From positions 372,001 to 436,000 of the forward strand of contig NZ_QXDC01000002.1 in assembly GCF_003550065.1 (NCBI RefSeq): a DNA stretch of 64,000 nt. Direction: 5' to 3'. The DNA is from Hephaestia caeni (GTDB lineage: Bacteria; Pseudomonadota; Alphaproteobacteria; Sphingomonadales; Sphingomonadaceae). Under the pieces are notes generated by a model. That model ran no database searches. It was not told where the DNA came from and saw nothing but the letters and a program-made list of their open reading frames with translations. The position numbers and the translations under genes were made by a program. Shown piece by piece: positions 34,794 through 44,570 of the stretch; within the stretch, counting starts at the first letter, position 1, and each line of letters starts with the position of its first letter.

Positions 34794-35263
34794 GCGTCGC
34801 CTTCCGGCGCGAAAGCGACGAGGAACACAAGGAACCTCGTTTCGAACTGCCGCTGCCGGCCGGGCCCAATATCGTTACGCCGCGCGGTCTTCGCCTGATC
34901 TGCGATCAGGTGCTGGTGCTCGAACAATCGCTTGCCGCCGATCCGGCCGAGCCCGAGTCGCGCCAACGCGAACTGCGCTACTGGAACACCCGCGCCGCGA
35001 CCGCCGAACTGGCCCCGCCCCCACCCGAGGGCGAGGTCGCGATCGGCACGCGCGTGCACTTCCGCCTCGACGGCGCCGAGCGCACGATCGATATCGTCGG
35101 CGCCGACGAGGCCGACCCCGCCGCACAGCGAATCGGCTTCGCGGCACCGCTGGCGCAGGCGATGATCGGCGCGGAAAGTGGCGATACCCTGCCCTTCAAC
35201 GACCGGCCCGAGGCGATCGAAATCCTCGCTGCCTTCCCCATTCCCGCTGAGGACGACGCATGA
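34790..35263 (+). CDS. GreA/GreB-family C-terminal domain protein
   Basis: A 157-residue protein. Its C-terminal half ('IGTRVHFRLDGAERTIDIVG', 'ADEADPAAQRIGFAAPLAQAM', 'GAESGDTL') matches the FKBP-like C-terminal domain of transcript cleavage factors GreA/GreB, and the middle ('ITP/VTPRGLRLICDQ', 'RELRYWNTR') recalls the start of GreB. The N-terminal coiled coil is too short and lacks a clear acidic tip, so RNA-cleavage stimulation is doubtful; it may bind RNA polymerase like Rnk or Gfh factors. The GTG start overlaps the carbonic anhydrase gene and the stop overlaps the next ORF. Confidence 0.75.
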   Translation: MSVAFRRESDEEHKEPRFELPLPAGPNIVTPRGLRLICDQVLVLEQSLAADPAEPESRQRELRYWNTRAATAELAPPPPEGEVAIGTRVHFRLDGAERTIDIVGADEADPAAQRIGFAAPLAQAMIGAESGDTLPFNDRPEAIEILAAFPIPAEDDA

Positions 35264-35442
35264 GCGCCAAGACCTTTGAACGCCACCGCCAGCCCTGGCG
35301 GCCCGACGAGGTGCAGAAGCTGCATACGCTGGCGAAGAAGGGCATGGCGCTCAAGGCGATCGCCAAGGCGCTCACGCGCAGCGAGGAATCGGTCAAGGAG
35401 CGCGCCAAGCAGGACGGCCTGGCCATCGCCAAGCTGCGCTGA
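35260..35442 (+). CDS. Small HTH/SANT-like protein
   Basis: A 60-residue basic protein ('RHRQPWRPDEVQKLHTLAKKG', 'ALKAIAKALTRSEESVKERAK'). The W-x-x-D/E-E-x-x-x-L pattern followed by a helix-turn-helix resembles the N-terminal DNA-binding part of GcrA or a Myb/SANT-like fold. The ATG overlaps the GreAB-like gene, so the two are coupled. The function is unknown; it could bind DNA or RNA polymerase together with its neighbour. Confidence 0.7.
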   Translation: MSAKTFERHRQPWRPDEVQKLHTLAKKGMALKAIAKALTRSEESVKERAKQDGLAIAKLR

Positions 35443-35454
35443 GGCGCCCGGCGG

Positions 35455-37281
35455 TCAGCCGGCCTTGGGGGAGACGATCTCCTCGACGTCCTTCTTCGCA
35501 GGGGCGGCAGGTTGCTCGACCACACGGATCGAGAGTTCGCGAAGCTGCTTCATGCTGGCCGGCGACGGTGCGCTCATCAGCAGATCCTCGGCGCGCTGGT
35601 TCATCGGGAACAGCGTGATCTCGCGCAGGTTCTGCGCACCACACAACAGCATCACTACGCGATCGACCCCGGCCGCCATGCCGCCATGCGGCGGCGCGCC
35701 GTACTGGAAGGCGCGATAGAGACCGCCGAACCGCTCCTCGACGTCCGCTTTCGACAGCCCGACCAGTTCGAACGCCTTGACCATCGTTTCGGGGGACTGG
35801 TTGCGGATCGATCCCGACGCGATCTCGAAGCCATTGCAGACCATGTCGTACTGGTACGCATTGATCGTCAGCGGATCCTGATCGTTGAGCGCGTCGAGCC
35901 CGCCCTGCGGCATCGAGAACGGGTTGTGCGCGAAATCGACCTTCTTCTCGTCCTCGTCATATTCGTAGAACGGAAAATCGACGATCCAGCACAATTCGAA
36001 CCGATCCTTGTCGATCAGGTCGAGCTGCTCGCCGACGCGCACCCGCGCCAGCCCAGCCAGCCGGGTCGCCTGCGCTTCCTTGCCGGCGGCAAAGAACACG
36101 CCATCGTTCGGCCCGAGCCCAAGCGCCGCGATCAGCTTGGCGGTCGCTTCCGACCCGTGGTTCTTGGCGATCGGCCCGCCCGGCTCGCCGTCCTTGATGT
36201 TGATATAGCCGAGCCCCGAAAAGCCTTCCGAGCGCGCCCAATTGTTCATGTCGTCGAAGAACTTGCGGCTGCCCGCCCCTGCCCCCGGCGCCGGGATCGC
36301 GCGGATGACGCCACCACCTGCGACGATGCCGGCGAAGATGCCGAAGCCCGAATCGACGAAATGATCGGTCACGTCGGCGATGAGTACCGGATTGCGCAGA
36401 TCGGGCTTGTCCGATCCGTATTTGAGCATCGCCTCGCTATACGGGATACGCGGGAAGCTACCCGCGGGCGTGACGTGCCGCCCTTCCGCGAACGCCTCGA
36501 ACACCCCGGCGATCACCGGCTCCATCGTGTTCCACACGTCTTCCTGTGTGACGAAGCTCATTTCGAGGTCGAGCTGGTAGAATTCGCCCGGCAGCCGGTC
36601 GGCGCGCGGGTCTTCGTCGCGAAAGCACGGCGCGATCTGGAAATAGCGGTCGAAGCCAGCGACCATCAGCAATTGCTTGTATTGCTGCGGCGCCTGCGGC
36701 AGCGCGTAGAATTTGCCAGCGTGGATGCGGCTCGGCACCAGGAAGTCGCGCGCGCCTTCGGGGCTCGACGCGGTCAGGATCGGCGTCGAATATTCGGTGA
36801 AGCCGGCGGCTTCCATGCGGCGGCGCATGTCCGAGATGATCCTGGTCCGCTTGACGATATTGGCGTGGAGCGTCTCGCGGCGCAGATCGAGGAAGCGATA
36901 GCGCAGCCGCACGTCCTCGGGATATTCCTGCTCGCCCGCAACCGGCAGCGGCAGTTCGGCGGCGGCCGACAGTACCGACGCCTCGACCGCGCGGATTTCG
37001 ATCTCGCCGGTCGGGAGGTTGGGGTTAATCGCGTCTTTGGCTCGCGGCTCGACCTTGCCGGTGATCGTTACCACGCTTTCGGCGCGCAGCCCCTCGATCA
37101 CCTCGAACACGGGGCCGTCGACCTCGGTGACGATCTGGGCCATGCCGTAATGATCGCGCAGGTCGATGAAGACGAGATCGCCGTGGTCGCGCTTGCGATG
37201 CACCCAGCCCGAGACGCGGACGGTTTCGCCGGCGCTGTCCGCGCGAAGCTGGCCGCAGGTATGAGTGCGATAGGCGTGCAT
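35455..37281 (-). CDS. aspS: Aspartate--tRNA(Asp/Asn) ligase
   Basis: Class II synthetase. The ATG at 37281 ('[14 protein letters not shown]') gives 608 aa; in-frame upstream codons are translated REP sequence and not coding. There is an N-terminal OB fold ('[21 protein letters not shown]'-type), class II motif 2 '[16 protein letters not shown]' and motif 3 '[14 protein letters not shown]', and the bacterial GAD insertion in the middle. The type is likely non-discriminating, as in other alphaproteobacteria that use GatCAB. Confidence 0.96.
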   Translation of the reverse strand: MHAYRTHTCGQLRADSAGETVRVSGWVHRKRDHGDLVFIDLRDHYGMAQIVTEVDGPVFEVIEGLRAESVVTITGKVEPRAKDAINPNLPTGEIEIRAVEASVLSAAAELPLPVAGEQEYPEDVRLRYRFLDLRRETLHANIVKRTRIISDMRRRMEAAGFTEYSTPILTASSPEGARDFLVPSRIHAGKFYALPQAPQQYKQLLMVAGFDRYFQIAPCFRDEDPRADRLPGEFYQLDLEMSFVTQEDVWNTMEPVIAGVFEAFAEGRHVTPAGSFPRIPYSEAMLKYGSDKPDLRNPVLIADVTDHFVDSGFGIFAGIVAGGGVIRAIPAPGAGAGSRKFFDDMNNWARSEGFSGLGYINIKDGEPGGPIAKNHGSEATAKLIAALGLGPNDGVFFAAGKEAQATRLAGLARVRVGEQLDLIDKDRFELCWIVDFPFYEYDEDEKKVDFAHNPFSMPQGGLDALNDQDPLTINAYQYDMVCNGFEIASGSIRNQSPETMVKAFELVGLSKADVEERFGGLYRAFQYGAPPHGGMAAGVDRVVMLLCGAQNLREITLFPMNQRAEDLLMSAPSPASMKQLRELSIRVVEQPAAPAKKDVEEIVSPKAG

Positions 37282-37301
37282 GTCGTCGTCTTCCAATATC
37301 T

Positions 37302-37391
37302 CGTCATTCCCGCGAAAGCGGGAACCCATCTCGTATCCGTGCCTTGCAAGAGACGGTTTGAAGATGGGTCCCCGCTTTCGCGGGGATGACG
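37302..37391. repeat. REP inverted pair (REPIN)
   Basis: Two 30-nt arms, 37302-37331 and 37362-37391, are inverted copies that differ at only two positions, around a 30-nt centre. Each arm holds its own small palindrome: TCCCGCGAAAGCGGGA on the left and CCCCGCTTTCGCGGGG on the right. The two differences are compensatory (a T-A pair against a C-G pair), which keeps each hairpin. GTCATTCCCGCGAAAGCGGG-type repeats are the REP elements mobilised by RAYT transposases in many proteobacteria. It lies between the divergent starts of aspS and rnd. Confidence 0.85.
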
Positions 37392-37464
37392 CTTAAGAGA
37401 ATTGCCGCGCTTCCCTTGCAATACGCGCTTTGTCAACCCGCCGCGCCGCCGCTATGGAGCCGCG

Positions 37465-38640
37465 ATGCACATCCATGACCTGATCGAGGACTCGGCCGCC
37501 CTCGCCAACCTTTGCAGCCGCCTCTCCACCGCACCGTTCGTGGTGGTGGATACCGAGTTCATGCGCGAAAACAGCTATTGGCCCGAACTCTGCCTGATCC
37601 AGATCGCCGACAAGAACGAGGCGGCCGCGATCGATCCGCTCGCGCCGGGCATGGATCTGACGCCGCTGCTCGACCTGCTGACGAAGAATCGCGAGGTGCT
37701 CAAGGTCTTCCACGCCGGAGGGCAGGATATCGAGATCGTCGCCAATCTCACCGGCACCACGCCGCACCCGCTGTTCGATACTCAGGTGGCGGCGATGGCG
37801 CTGGGGCAAGGCGAGCAGATCGGCTATTCGAACCTCGTCGATAGCTGGCTCGGCATCCAGATCGACAAGGGCGCGCGCTTCACCGACTGGAGCCGCAGGC
37901 CGCTCGACAAAAGGCAGATCGATTACGCAATCGCCGATGTGACGCACCTCGCGGCCATTTTCCCCAAGATGCTCGCGAAGCTCAAGAAGACGGGGCGCGG
38001 CGCCTGGCTCGATCAGGAAATGGAGCGACTCGCCGATCCGGCCCATTACATCAACGATCCCGATCAATCGTGGAAGCGGGTGCGCATTTCGGGGCGCAAG
38101 CCCGAGGCGCTCGGGCGGTTGAAGGCTCTGGCGCGCTGGCGCGAACTCGAAGCGCAGGGCAAGGATCTGCCGCGCGGGCGCATCATGAAGGATGAAACGC
38201 TCGCCGATCTCGCGCTGTCTCCGCCCAAGAAGCAGGCCGATCTGGCGCGCGTGCGCGGGCTTTCCGGCGCGTGGGCGGGCAACGATATCGGCGGGCGGCT
38301 GATGGCGGCGCTGGCGGGTGCAGAGCCGTTGCCCGCAAGCGAGATGCCGTCACGCGACGATCGCAAGCCGGGGTTGGGCAAGGAAGGCGCGCTGGTCGCG
38401 GACTTGCTCAAGCTGCTGCTCAAGATCCGCTCGCGCGAGATCGACGTTGCGCCGAAGCTGCTGGCACGCAGCGATGATCTCGAAGCGCTGGCGGCGGGCA
38501 AGCGCGACGGGCTGCCGATCCTCGAAGGCTGGCGGTTCGAGCAATTCGGCCGCGACGCGCTGGCGCTCGTCGAAGGCCAGCTTGCGTTTGCGGTCCAGAA
38601 CGGCAAGCTCAAGATGAGCCGAACGGAGGAGGCAGCATGA
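37465..38640 (+). CDS. rnd: Ribonuclease D
   Basis: 3'-5' exoribonuclease that trims tRNA and other stable RNA ends. The ATG at 37465 gives 391 aa with the DEDD exonuclease domain: 'VVVDTEFMRENSYWPELCLIQ' (Exo I Asp-Glu, quoted in part), 'VFHAGGQDIEIV' (Exo II) and 'QIDYAIADVTHLAAIF' (Exo III). An HRDC domain follows near residues 210-290. The stop overlaps the next start by 4 nt. Confidence 0.95.
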   Translation: MHIHDLIEDSAALANLCSRLSTAPFVVVDTEFMRENSYWPELCLIQIADKNEAAAIDPLAPGMDLTPLLDLLTKNREVLKVFHAGGQDIEIVANLTGTTPHPLFDTQVAAMALGQGEQIGYSNLVDSWLGIQIDKGARFTDWSRRPLDKRQIDYAIADVTHLAAIFPKMLAKLKKTGRGAWLDQEMERLADPAHYINDPDQSWKRVRISGRKPEALGRLKALARWRELEAQGKDLPRGRIMKDETLADLALSPPKKQADLARVRGLSGAWAGNDIGGRLMAALAGAEPLPASEMPSRDDRKPGLGKEGALVADLLKLLLKIRSREIDVAPKLLARSDDLEALAAGKRDGLPILEGWRFEQFGRDALALVEGQLAFAVQNGKLKMSRTEEAA

Positions 38641-38939
38641 CCCGGATGATCCTGCTTGGTGCGATGGCGCTTGCCGCCTGTGCCCAGACCCCACCGCCTG
38701 CCGAGGAACCGCCCGTGACGAACGACAATGCCGGTGTGGCGTGCAACGCGGACGGCCTTACCGATCTGGTCGGTCAGCCCGCCGGCGCCGATCTGGGGGC
38801 AACCGCACTGGAACGGTCGGGCGCGCGAACGTTGCGCTGGATTCAGCCCAACACCGCGGTGACGATGGATTTTCGTGTCGACCGGCTGAACATCATGCTC
38901 GACGACAAGAACGTCGTCACCTCGTTCACCTGCGGCTGA
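38637..38939 (+). CDS. I78-family peptidase inhibitor lipoprotein
   Basis: A 100-residue protein with a lipoprotein signal peptide (lipobox LAAC, Cys15) and an inhibitor I78 domain: 'CNADGLTDLVGQPAG' and, at the C-terminus, 'TAVTMDFRVDRLNIMLDD' ending 'VTSFTCG'. The two domain cysteines probably form a disulfide. I78 proteins inhibit serine proteases in the envelope. The ATG overlaps rnd, and the stop abuts the stop of convergent ppx with no gap. Confidence 0.88.
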   Translation: MTRMILLGAMALAACAQTPPPAEEPPVTNDNAGVACNADGLTDLVGQPAGADLGATALERSGARTLRWIQPNTAVTMDFRVDRLNIMLDDKNVVTSFTCG

Positions 38940-40439
38940 TCAACTGAGCGTCAGGGCGGGCTTGCGGCCGAATTGCGCCGCCAACGCCTTGTGCCGGCGC
39001 TCGACGGTTTCGCCGTAGAGCGCCGCGCCCGATGCGGGCAGATCAAGCGTGACTGCGTCTGCCGTCAACGAAAGCCGCGATTGCTTGAGCGGGGCGGCCA
39101 CGCCCGCGCTGAACCGCTGGCCGAGCCGGATCGCAAGCCCCCAGCGCGTCGCCATATCGAGATCATCCGCCGTTGCCAGATCCGGCAAGGGTGCCGGCGA
39201 TACGACGCCCCCGCCAAGACTGGTGAACAGCGCTTGCGCGACCCTCGCCCGCCCACGCGCATCGATCGCCGCCCAATTGCCGTGGAGCGCCGCATCAAGC
39301 CCGCGTTCGGCGCGAAATTCGGGATTGGCATGCCAACCGACGTCTGCGAGCAGGCAAGCCACATGGCGCAGTCGCGCGAGATCGGGCGCTTCGTCGACAA
39401 AGAGCGGCGCAATCCACCGATCGAGCAGATCGCCGTGCTCGGCGAAACGGCCAAGTCGCCGTCCTTCCTCGCGCGTGGCGACGATCAACGGATCTTTGGC
39501 GCGCTGGTGCGGGTCGAGCTGGCCGTAGAGCAGCCCCTCGCGCAATCCGAAGGCGGAGACCACCATCGTCTCGCTGCCCAGGCACCGAAGCAAGGTCGAG
39601 AGCAACGCCGCGCTGTCCCCCAGCGTCGCGATCCGCGCGTTGGACAGTTCGGGCACGTCGCGCAGCCACGATTTTTCGAGTCGCGGGATTGTCTGACCCA
39701 GCCGTGCCACCGCATCGGCCGTCATCGCATATTGGTGGAGGATAGGCAGCGAATAATTAGTGATGTGCATGTCGAGCCGCGCCAGCGCGCGCCACGATCC
39801 GCCGACGAGATACAAAGGTTTCCCCGCCCCCGCATCGGCCCAGCCGGCCCGCTTGAGCATCTTGCCGACATAACGTTCGAGCGTGTGATCACCCCGCTCG
39901 CGGATCGCGGCGAGCCGCAGCACGCCGAGCGGAAACGATGCGCGATCGCACAGTTCGCCGCCCGCGACGCGCACGAGTTCGAGGCTGCCCCCGCCGAGGT
40001 CGCCGACGATGCCATCGGCATCCGGGATGCCCGACAGCACCCCTTGCCCGGAAATCCGGGCTTCTTCCTCGCCCGACAGCAAGGTCACGTCGAGCCCGAG
40101 CGCCTCGGCATGGGCAATCAATTCATGGCCGTTATCCGCCTCGCGCACCGCGGCGGTGGCGACCGTCGTCAGCCGCGAGACCCCCATCGTGCGCACCACG
40201 GCGACGAAGCGGGCAAGCGCGCCGCGCGCGCGCGCCATCGCGTCGGCGCCGATCGTCCCCTTGCTCGCCAATTCGCGGCCGAGCCCCGCCATCACCTTTT
40301 CGTTGAACAACACCTGCGGCAGCCGCGGCGGCCCTTGGTAGACCACGAGTCGAATCGAGTTCGAACCGATATCGATGATCGCGACCCGTGCCGCCCCATC
40401 GGGATCGGCCTCGGCGCTGCGCGAGAGAACGGTCGCCAT
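38940..40439 (-). CDS. ppx: Exopolyphosphatase (Ppx/GppA family)
   Basis: Hydrolyses terminal phosphates of polyphosphate, or pppGpp. The 499-residue product has the actin-like phosphate-binding motifs 'AIIDIGSNSIRLVVY' (N-terminus), 'LSGEEEARIS' and 'GIVGDLGGGSLELVRV', and a C-terminal helical HD-like region ('VACLLADVGWHAN'). It follows ppk after 28 nt on the same strand, so synthesis and breakdown of polyphosphate are encoded together. Confidence 0.94.
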   Translation of the reverse strand: MATVLSRSAEADPDGAARVAIIDIGSNSIRLVVYQGPPRLPQVLFNEKVMAGLGRELASKGTIGADAMARARGALARFVAVVRTMGVSRLTTVATAAVREADNGHELIAHAEALGLDVTLLSGEEEARISGQGVLSGIPDADGIVGDLGGGSLELVRVAGGELCDRASFPLGVLRLAAIRERGDHTLERYVGKMLKRAGWADAGAGKPLYLVGGSWRALARLDMHITNYSLPILHQYAMTADAVARLGQTIPRLEKSWLRDVPELSNARIATLGDSAALLSTLLRCLGSETMVVSAFGLREGLLYGQLDPHQRAKDPLIVATREEGRRLGRFAEHGDLLDRWIAPLFVDEAPDLARLRHVACLLADVGWHANPEFRAERGLDAALHGNWAAIDARGRARVAQALFTSLGGGVVSPAPLPDLATADDLDMATRWGLAIRLGQRFSAGVAAPLKQSRLSLTADAVTLDLPASGAALYGETVERRHKALAAQFGRKPALTLS

Positions 40440-40467
40440 CGCGTCTAGTCTGCGCGACGACTCGCCG

Positions 40468-42633
40468 TCACCGGCGACGGCGTAACGACAGCTTGGGCAC
40501 CGATTCGCTCGTCTTCAGCGCGGCGCCGCGGCCCGAAAGCGACGGGTTGGTCATGAAATAGCGGTGGAGGTTGAACGGGCGGTCTCCCGGATCGTCGCGG
40601 ATATACGTGCCGTCGGGCTGTAATTCCCAGCTCTGCTCATTGTCGAGCAGATTGGCGACCATCACCTGATCGAGGATCTGGTCGTGGACGGTATGGTTCT
40701 CGATCGGCAGCATATATTCGACGCGGCGATCGAAATTGCGCGGCATCCAGTCCGCCGAGGAAATGAACAGCTTCGCGCCGTTATTGGGCAGCGCATTGCC
40801 GTTGCCGAACGCCCAGATGCGGCTGTGTTCGAGAAAACGGCCGACCACCGATTTGACGCGGATACGTTCGGACATCTCGGGCACACCCGGACGCAGGCAA
40901 CAAATGCCGCGCACCACGAGATCGATTTCTACGCCGGCACCCGACGCTTCGTAGAGCTTCTCTATGATCGCGGGATCGACCAGTGCGTTCATCTTCGCCC
41001 AGATCGCCGCGGGCTTGCCGCCGCGCGCATTCTCGATCTCGGTGCCGATCAGCGCCATCAACCGCGACCGCAGGTCGCGCGGCGACATGCTGATCAGTTG
41101 GAGATGTTCGGGCTCGACATAGCCGGTGACGTAGTTGAACACATGCGCGGCATCGCTGCCGATCCGAGGATCGGCGGTGAAGAAGCTGAGATCGGTATAT
41201 ATTTTTGCGGTAACGGGGTGGTAATTTCCGGTCCCGAAATGGCAGTAGGTTCGATACCCGGCCCCCTCGCGGCGCACCACCATCGAAATCTTGGCGTGGG
41301 TCTTCCAATCGATGAAGCCGTAGACGACCTGCACCCCAGCGCGTTCGAGCGCCGAAGCCCAGAGCAGATTCTGCTCCTCGTCGAAGCGTGCCTTGAGTTC
41401 GACCACCGCGGTCACCGATTTGCCGGCCTCGGCCGCGGCAATCAGCGCGTTGATCACCGCCGGCTGTTTGCCCGCGCGATAGAGCGTCTGCTTGATCGCG
41501 ACCACATCGGGGTCGGCCGCCGCCTGTTTGAGAAAGGCGAGCACGACATCGAACGTCTCATAAGGGTGGTGGACAACGATGTCCTTGGCGCGGATCGCGG
41601 CGAAGCAATCGCCGCCATATTCGCGAATGCGCTCGGGAAAGCGCGGCGCGAAAGGCGGGAATTTGAGATCGGGCCGATCCTCCTCAACCAGCGTATCGAG
41701 ATCGCTGATCCCCAGGAAATCGCCCGAGTCGGTGATGATCGCCTCGGCGCCGCCGAGTTCGGCGCGGAGCAGCGCCTTCAATTCCTCCGACATGCCTGCT
41801 TCGAGATCGAGGCGGATGACGCGGCCCCGGCGACGGCGCTTGATCGCGTTGGCGAAATAGCGGACGAGATCCTCGGCCTCTTCCTCGATTTCGATATCGC
41901 TGTCGCGCAGCACGCGGAAAGCGGCCGCCGCCTTGACGCGATATCCGGGGAAGATCAGCGCCGAAAAACGCGCGAGCAATGTCTCCAGCGCGACATAGCG
42001 GGCCGGCTCCCCCGGCAGACGCAGGAAGCGCGGCGCGGTGCCGGGCAGTATCACCAGCTCGCGTACCGGCGCGTTATCGGAAAGCCGCACCAGATCGAAC
42101 ATCACCCCCGAGCCGCGATTGGGGATGAACGGGAACGGATGCGCCGGATCAAGCGCCTGCGGGGTGACGATAGGGAAAACCTGGGAGCGGAAATGCGCTT
42201 CGAGCCATTCGACCTGTTCGGCGGGAATACGCTCGATATCGAGCATTTCGATTCCTTCGCCCGCCAGTTCGCGGCGGATCGCATGCCATACCGCCTGAAT
42301 GTCCGCCATCAGGGCGGCGGCCGCAGCGCTGATCTCGGAGAGCTGCTGCCCCGGCGTGCGCCCGTCCGCCGAACGCCGCTCGACATCCTGAAGCTGCTGA
42401 CCCTTGAGTCCGGCGACGCGGACCATGAAGAATTCGTCGAGGTTCGATCCCGAGATCGACAGGAAGCGCAGCCGCTCGAGCAACGGATGCGCCGTGTTGC
42501 ACGCCTCCTCAAGCACACGGCGGTTGAACGCCAGCCACGAAAGCTCGCGATTGAAGAACCGATCACCGCCGCTGTCGCCGAGGAACGGATCGTCGTCGTC
42601 GTGGAACCGGGCGAGATGCGCGGGGCGGTTCAT
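40468..42633 (-). CDS. ppk: Polyphosphate kinase 1
   Basis: Membrane-associated enzyme that polymerises the gamma phosphate of ATP into polyphosphate. The 721-residue protein has the N-terminal '[19 protein letters not shown]', the phospholipase D-like active site with the phospho-His region '[20 protein letters not shown]' and '[10 protein letters not shown]', and the ATP-binding '[19 protein letters not shown]'. The ATG overlaps the hda stop. A gene order of DUF2066-hda-ppk-ppx is read on one strand. Confidence 0.97.
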   Translation of the reverse strand: MNRPAHLARFHDDDDPFLGDSGGDRFFNRELSWLAFNRRVLEEACNTAHPLLERLRFLSISGSNLDEFFMVRVAGLKGQQLQDVERRSADGRTPGQQLSEISAAAAALMADIQAVWHAIRRELAGEGIEMLDIERIPAEQVEWLEAHFRSQVFPIVTPQALDPAHPFPFIPNRGSGVMFDLVRLSDNAPVRELVILPGTAPRFLRLPGEPARYVALETLLARFSALIFPGYRVKAAAAFRVLRDSDIEIEEEAEDLVRYFANAIKRRRRGRVIRLDLEAGMSEELKALLRAELGGAEAIITDSGDFLGISDLDTLVEEDRPDLKFPPFAPRFPERIREYGGDCFAAIRAKDIVVHHPYETFDVVLAFLKQAAADPDVVAIKQTLYRAGKQPAVINALIAAAEAGKSVTAVVELKARFDEEQNLLWASALERAGVQVVYGFIDWKTHAKISMVVRREGAGYRTYCHFGTGNYHPVTAKIYTDLSFFTADPRIGSDAAHVFNYVTGYVEPEHLQLISMSPRDLRSRLMALIGTEIENARGGKPAAIWAKMNALVDPAIIEKLYEASGAGVEIDLVVRGICCLRPGVPEMSERIRVKSVVGRFLEHSRIWAFGNGNALPNNGAKLFISSADWMPRNFDRRVEYMLPIENHTVHDQILDQVMVANLLDNEQSWELQPDGTYIRDDPGDRPFNLHRYFMTNPSLSGRGAALKTSESVPKLSLRRRR

Positions 42634-43262
42634 CGGGTCTCCCTGAGGTCGGCAGCGTGGTCGTTCACCAGCCCGGCCTCGCGCAGCGTGGACCGCGCCA
42701 AGGGAATCGACAAGCGTTTACGGCGTTCGAGCACATGCTGATCGAGCACATCGATGGTGCGCATGACAGCAATATGACTACGCTCGATCCGCGCGAGCAG
42801 CCAGTCGATCAGATCGGGCCGCGCATCGAGCCCGCGCTTGACGAACTGCCGCTCGAACAGAGCCCGCATCAGCACGTCGTCGGGGGCGCCAAGCCGGGCG
42901 ACCGCGCTCGCGGCAAGGCGTGACCGGAGGTCGGGCAGGCGCACCTTCCACTCGGGCGGTGCCTGTTCGGTGACCAACAGCAACGGGTGTCGTTCCGCCT
43001 GGGCGCGGTTCCAGGCGTGGAACAAATCGGTCTCGGCGACGCGATCGGCATCATCGATGATGCTCCCGTGGCTCTTGGCGACGAAGATCCGTGCGAGCAG
43101 GCTGCGCCCCGATTTGCGCGGGCCGACGAGGATCGCCGTCATCACCGGCCACGCGCCCCAATGTTCGAGCGTATGCACGGCCGACGCGTTCGAACTGCTG
43201 ACGAGGAATTCGTCATCGCGGGGGTCCGCCGGCCACTCGAAGGGCAGCGCGAACTGGCTCAT
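42630..43262 (-). CDS. hda: DnaA regulatory inactivator Hda (HdaA)
   Basis: AAA+ protein related to DnaA domain III that, with the beta clamp, stimulates ATP hydrolysis by DnaA to prevent re-initiation. The 210-residue product begins '[11 protein letters not shown]', which contains a QFALPF clamp-binding motif (Q-x-x-L-P/x-F type). The nucleotide-binding loop is degenerate ('[14 protein letters not shown]'), Walker B is 'SIIDDADR', and sensor/Arg-finger regions follow ('DLRSRLAAS'). Both ends overlap neighbours by 4 nt. Confidence 0.92.
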   Translation of the reverse strand: MSQFALPFEWPADPRDDEFLVSSSNASAVHTLEHWGAWPVMTAILVGPRKSGRSLLARIFVAKSHGSIIDDADRVAETDLFHAWNRAQAERHPLLLVTEQAPPEWKVRLPDLRSRLAASAVARLGAPDDVLMRALFERQFVKRGLDARPDLIDWLLARIERSHIAVMRTIDVLDQHVLERRKRLSIPLARSTLREAGLVNDHAADLRETR

Positions 43263-44506
43263 CCCGCCGTCGCGCCTCCGCCGGCGGGCGGCGCGGGTGC
43301 TGCGGGCGCCGCCGGCCGCCGGATGCGCAGCGTCGAGCCGCCGACATCGACCTGCCAGCCGCGCGCTTCCAGCGCGGCACGCAGCGCCTTGACGTCGCCC
43401 GCATAGGTCACCTGCATCACCGAGACGCCACCCAGCGCGAGGCTGGTCGTGGCCGCCGAGCCGACCCCCGGCACCGCGCGCATCGCCGCTTCGGTCGTGT
43501 TGATCGCCGCCGCGCTCGGCGAATCGAACTGGATGCTGAATGTCGCCCCCGTCACCGGGGCCGGGGTCATCTCGACGATATCCTCGCCCAGCCCCTCGTC
43601 GGGCGCCTGTTCCTCCTCGGGCGGCGGAATATAGGCGAGGCTGGGATCGACGCGCAGGATGCCGCCGCGCAGCGCGTTCTGATATGCTTGGTCGATCCGC
43701 TGCACCCCCGCATCCATCAGCGCGGGCACGCCGTCGGCATTTTCCACGCGCAACGTGAAGCGTGCGATCCGCCGATTATCCGGCCCGAAGCGCGCTTCGA
43801 ACACGCCGATCACCGGGCCGCCGGGATATTGGCGATAGAGCCGCGCAACCGGGATCAATACATCGGACGCGCCGAATTGATCGAGCACCATCCGCCACCA
43901 GCCGCGATCGCGCCGCCCGGTCTGGCCGAGATTGAGCAGCAGTGGGTCCGATCCCGTACCGGTCGGGCGGACATAGTCGATCGAGCTGCTGCCGGTGCGG
44001 AAACGCGCCCACGCCTCCTGCCACCCGGTGCGGCGTTCGAGGCTCCGGGCGACGCCGCCGCTCCATTCGATCGGGATGACCAGCATCGGCGGCGATCGGA
44101 AGGCATGCCCGCCGACTCCGAGCAGCGAGCCGGCGCGACCGCGATCGAACAGCACCCCCAGCGTCGCGATATAGCGGGTGGGGCCGATCTGCTCGTTCTC
44201 GATGATGATCCCCGAGACGAGCCCGTTGAGCGTCGCATCGGAAAGCGACCCCGCATGTCCCGTCATCCTTTTCGACAGCATCTGCCAAGCCTTGCGCTGT
44301 GCCAGCCGCCAGCCGCCCTTGCGCGCGTCCTCGGCGGTCTTGGCACCGACATCGACATGGACGTCGGTGACCTCGAAATTGCCAGAGCTGTCGATCGGGG
44401 CGACACCGCGGTCGCCCGCGATCTGCGCGGTGACCGCGCCGGCGATACCGAGCGCCGCCGCAGCGGGCAGCAGGACGAGCGGGCGGAAAAGGGGAAGCCG
44501 ACGCAT
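43259..44506 (-). CDS. DUF2066-domain exported protein
   Basis: A 415-residue protein from the ATG at 44506. There is a signal peptide or anchor ('[20 protein letters not shown]'), then a DUF2066-like domain ('[21 protein letters not shown]', 'QMLSKRMTG'), and a C-terminal segment ('[20 protein letters not shown]...[22 protein letters not shown]') that folds on paper like a small ferredoxin-type beta-alpha-beta module. A Pro/Ala tail ends the protein. Function is unknown. It precedes hda with a 4-nt overlap, a neighbourhood seen in alpha- and gammaproteobacteria, and is divergent from purM. Confidence 0.8.
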   Translation of the reverse strand: MRRLPLFRPLVLLPAAAALGIAGAVTAQIAGDRGVAPIDSSGNFEVTDVHVDVGAKTAEDARKGGWRLAQRKAWQMLSKRMTGHAGSLSDATLNGLVSGIIIENEQIGPTRYIATLGVLFDRGRAGSLLGVGGHAFRSPPMLVIPIEWSGGVARSLERRTGWQEAWARFRTGSSSIDYVRPTGTGSDPLLLNLGQTGRRDRGWWRMVLDQFGASDVLIPVARLYRQYPGGPVIGVFEARFGPDNRRIARFTLRVENADGVPALMDAGVQRIDQAYQNALRGGILRVDPSLAYIPPPEEEQAPDEGLGEDIVEMTPAPVTGATFSIQFDSPSAAAINTTEAAMRAVPGVGSAATTSLALGGVSVMQVTYAGDVKALRAALEARGWQVDVGGSTLRIRRPAAPAAPAPPAGGGATAG

Positions 44507-44570
44507 GATGTGCGCCCTTTTGGCGAAGCAGGCGTGGAAATCCAAGCGCGATGTGGTTAGGCGCGTCGAT

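Noticed and set aside
34790..35263. Functional GreA/GreB transcript cleavage factor
   Set aside because: The N-terminal coiled coil with the acidic tip needed for cleavage is too short or absent, so I call only the C-terminal domain.
35512..37389. 625-aa plus-strand frame over aspS
   Set aside because: Antisense shadow of aspS; no domain, Arg/His/Asp-rich translation.
40684..42741. 685-aa plus-strand frame over ppk
   Set aside because: Antisense shadow of ppk, which has all family motifs on the minus strand.
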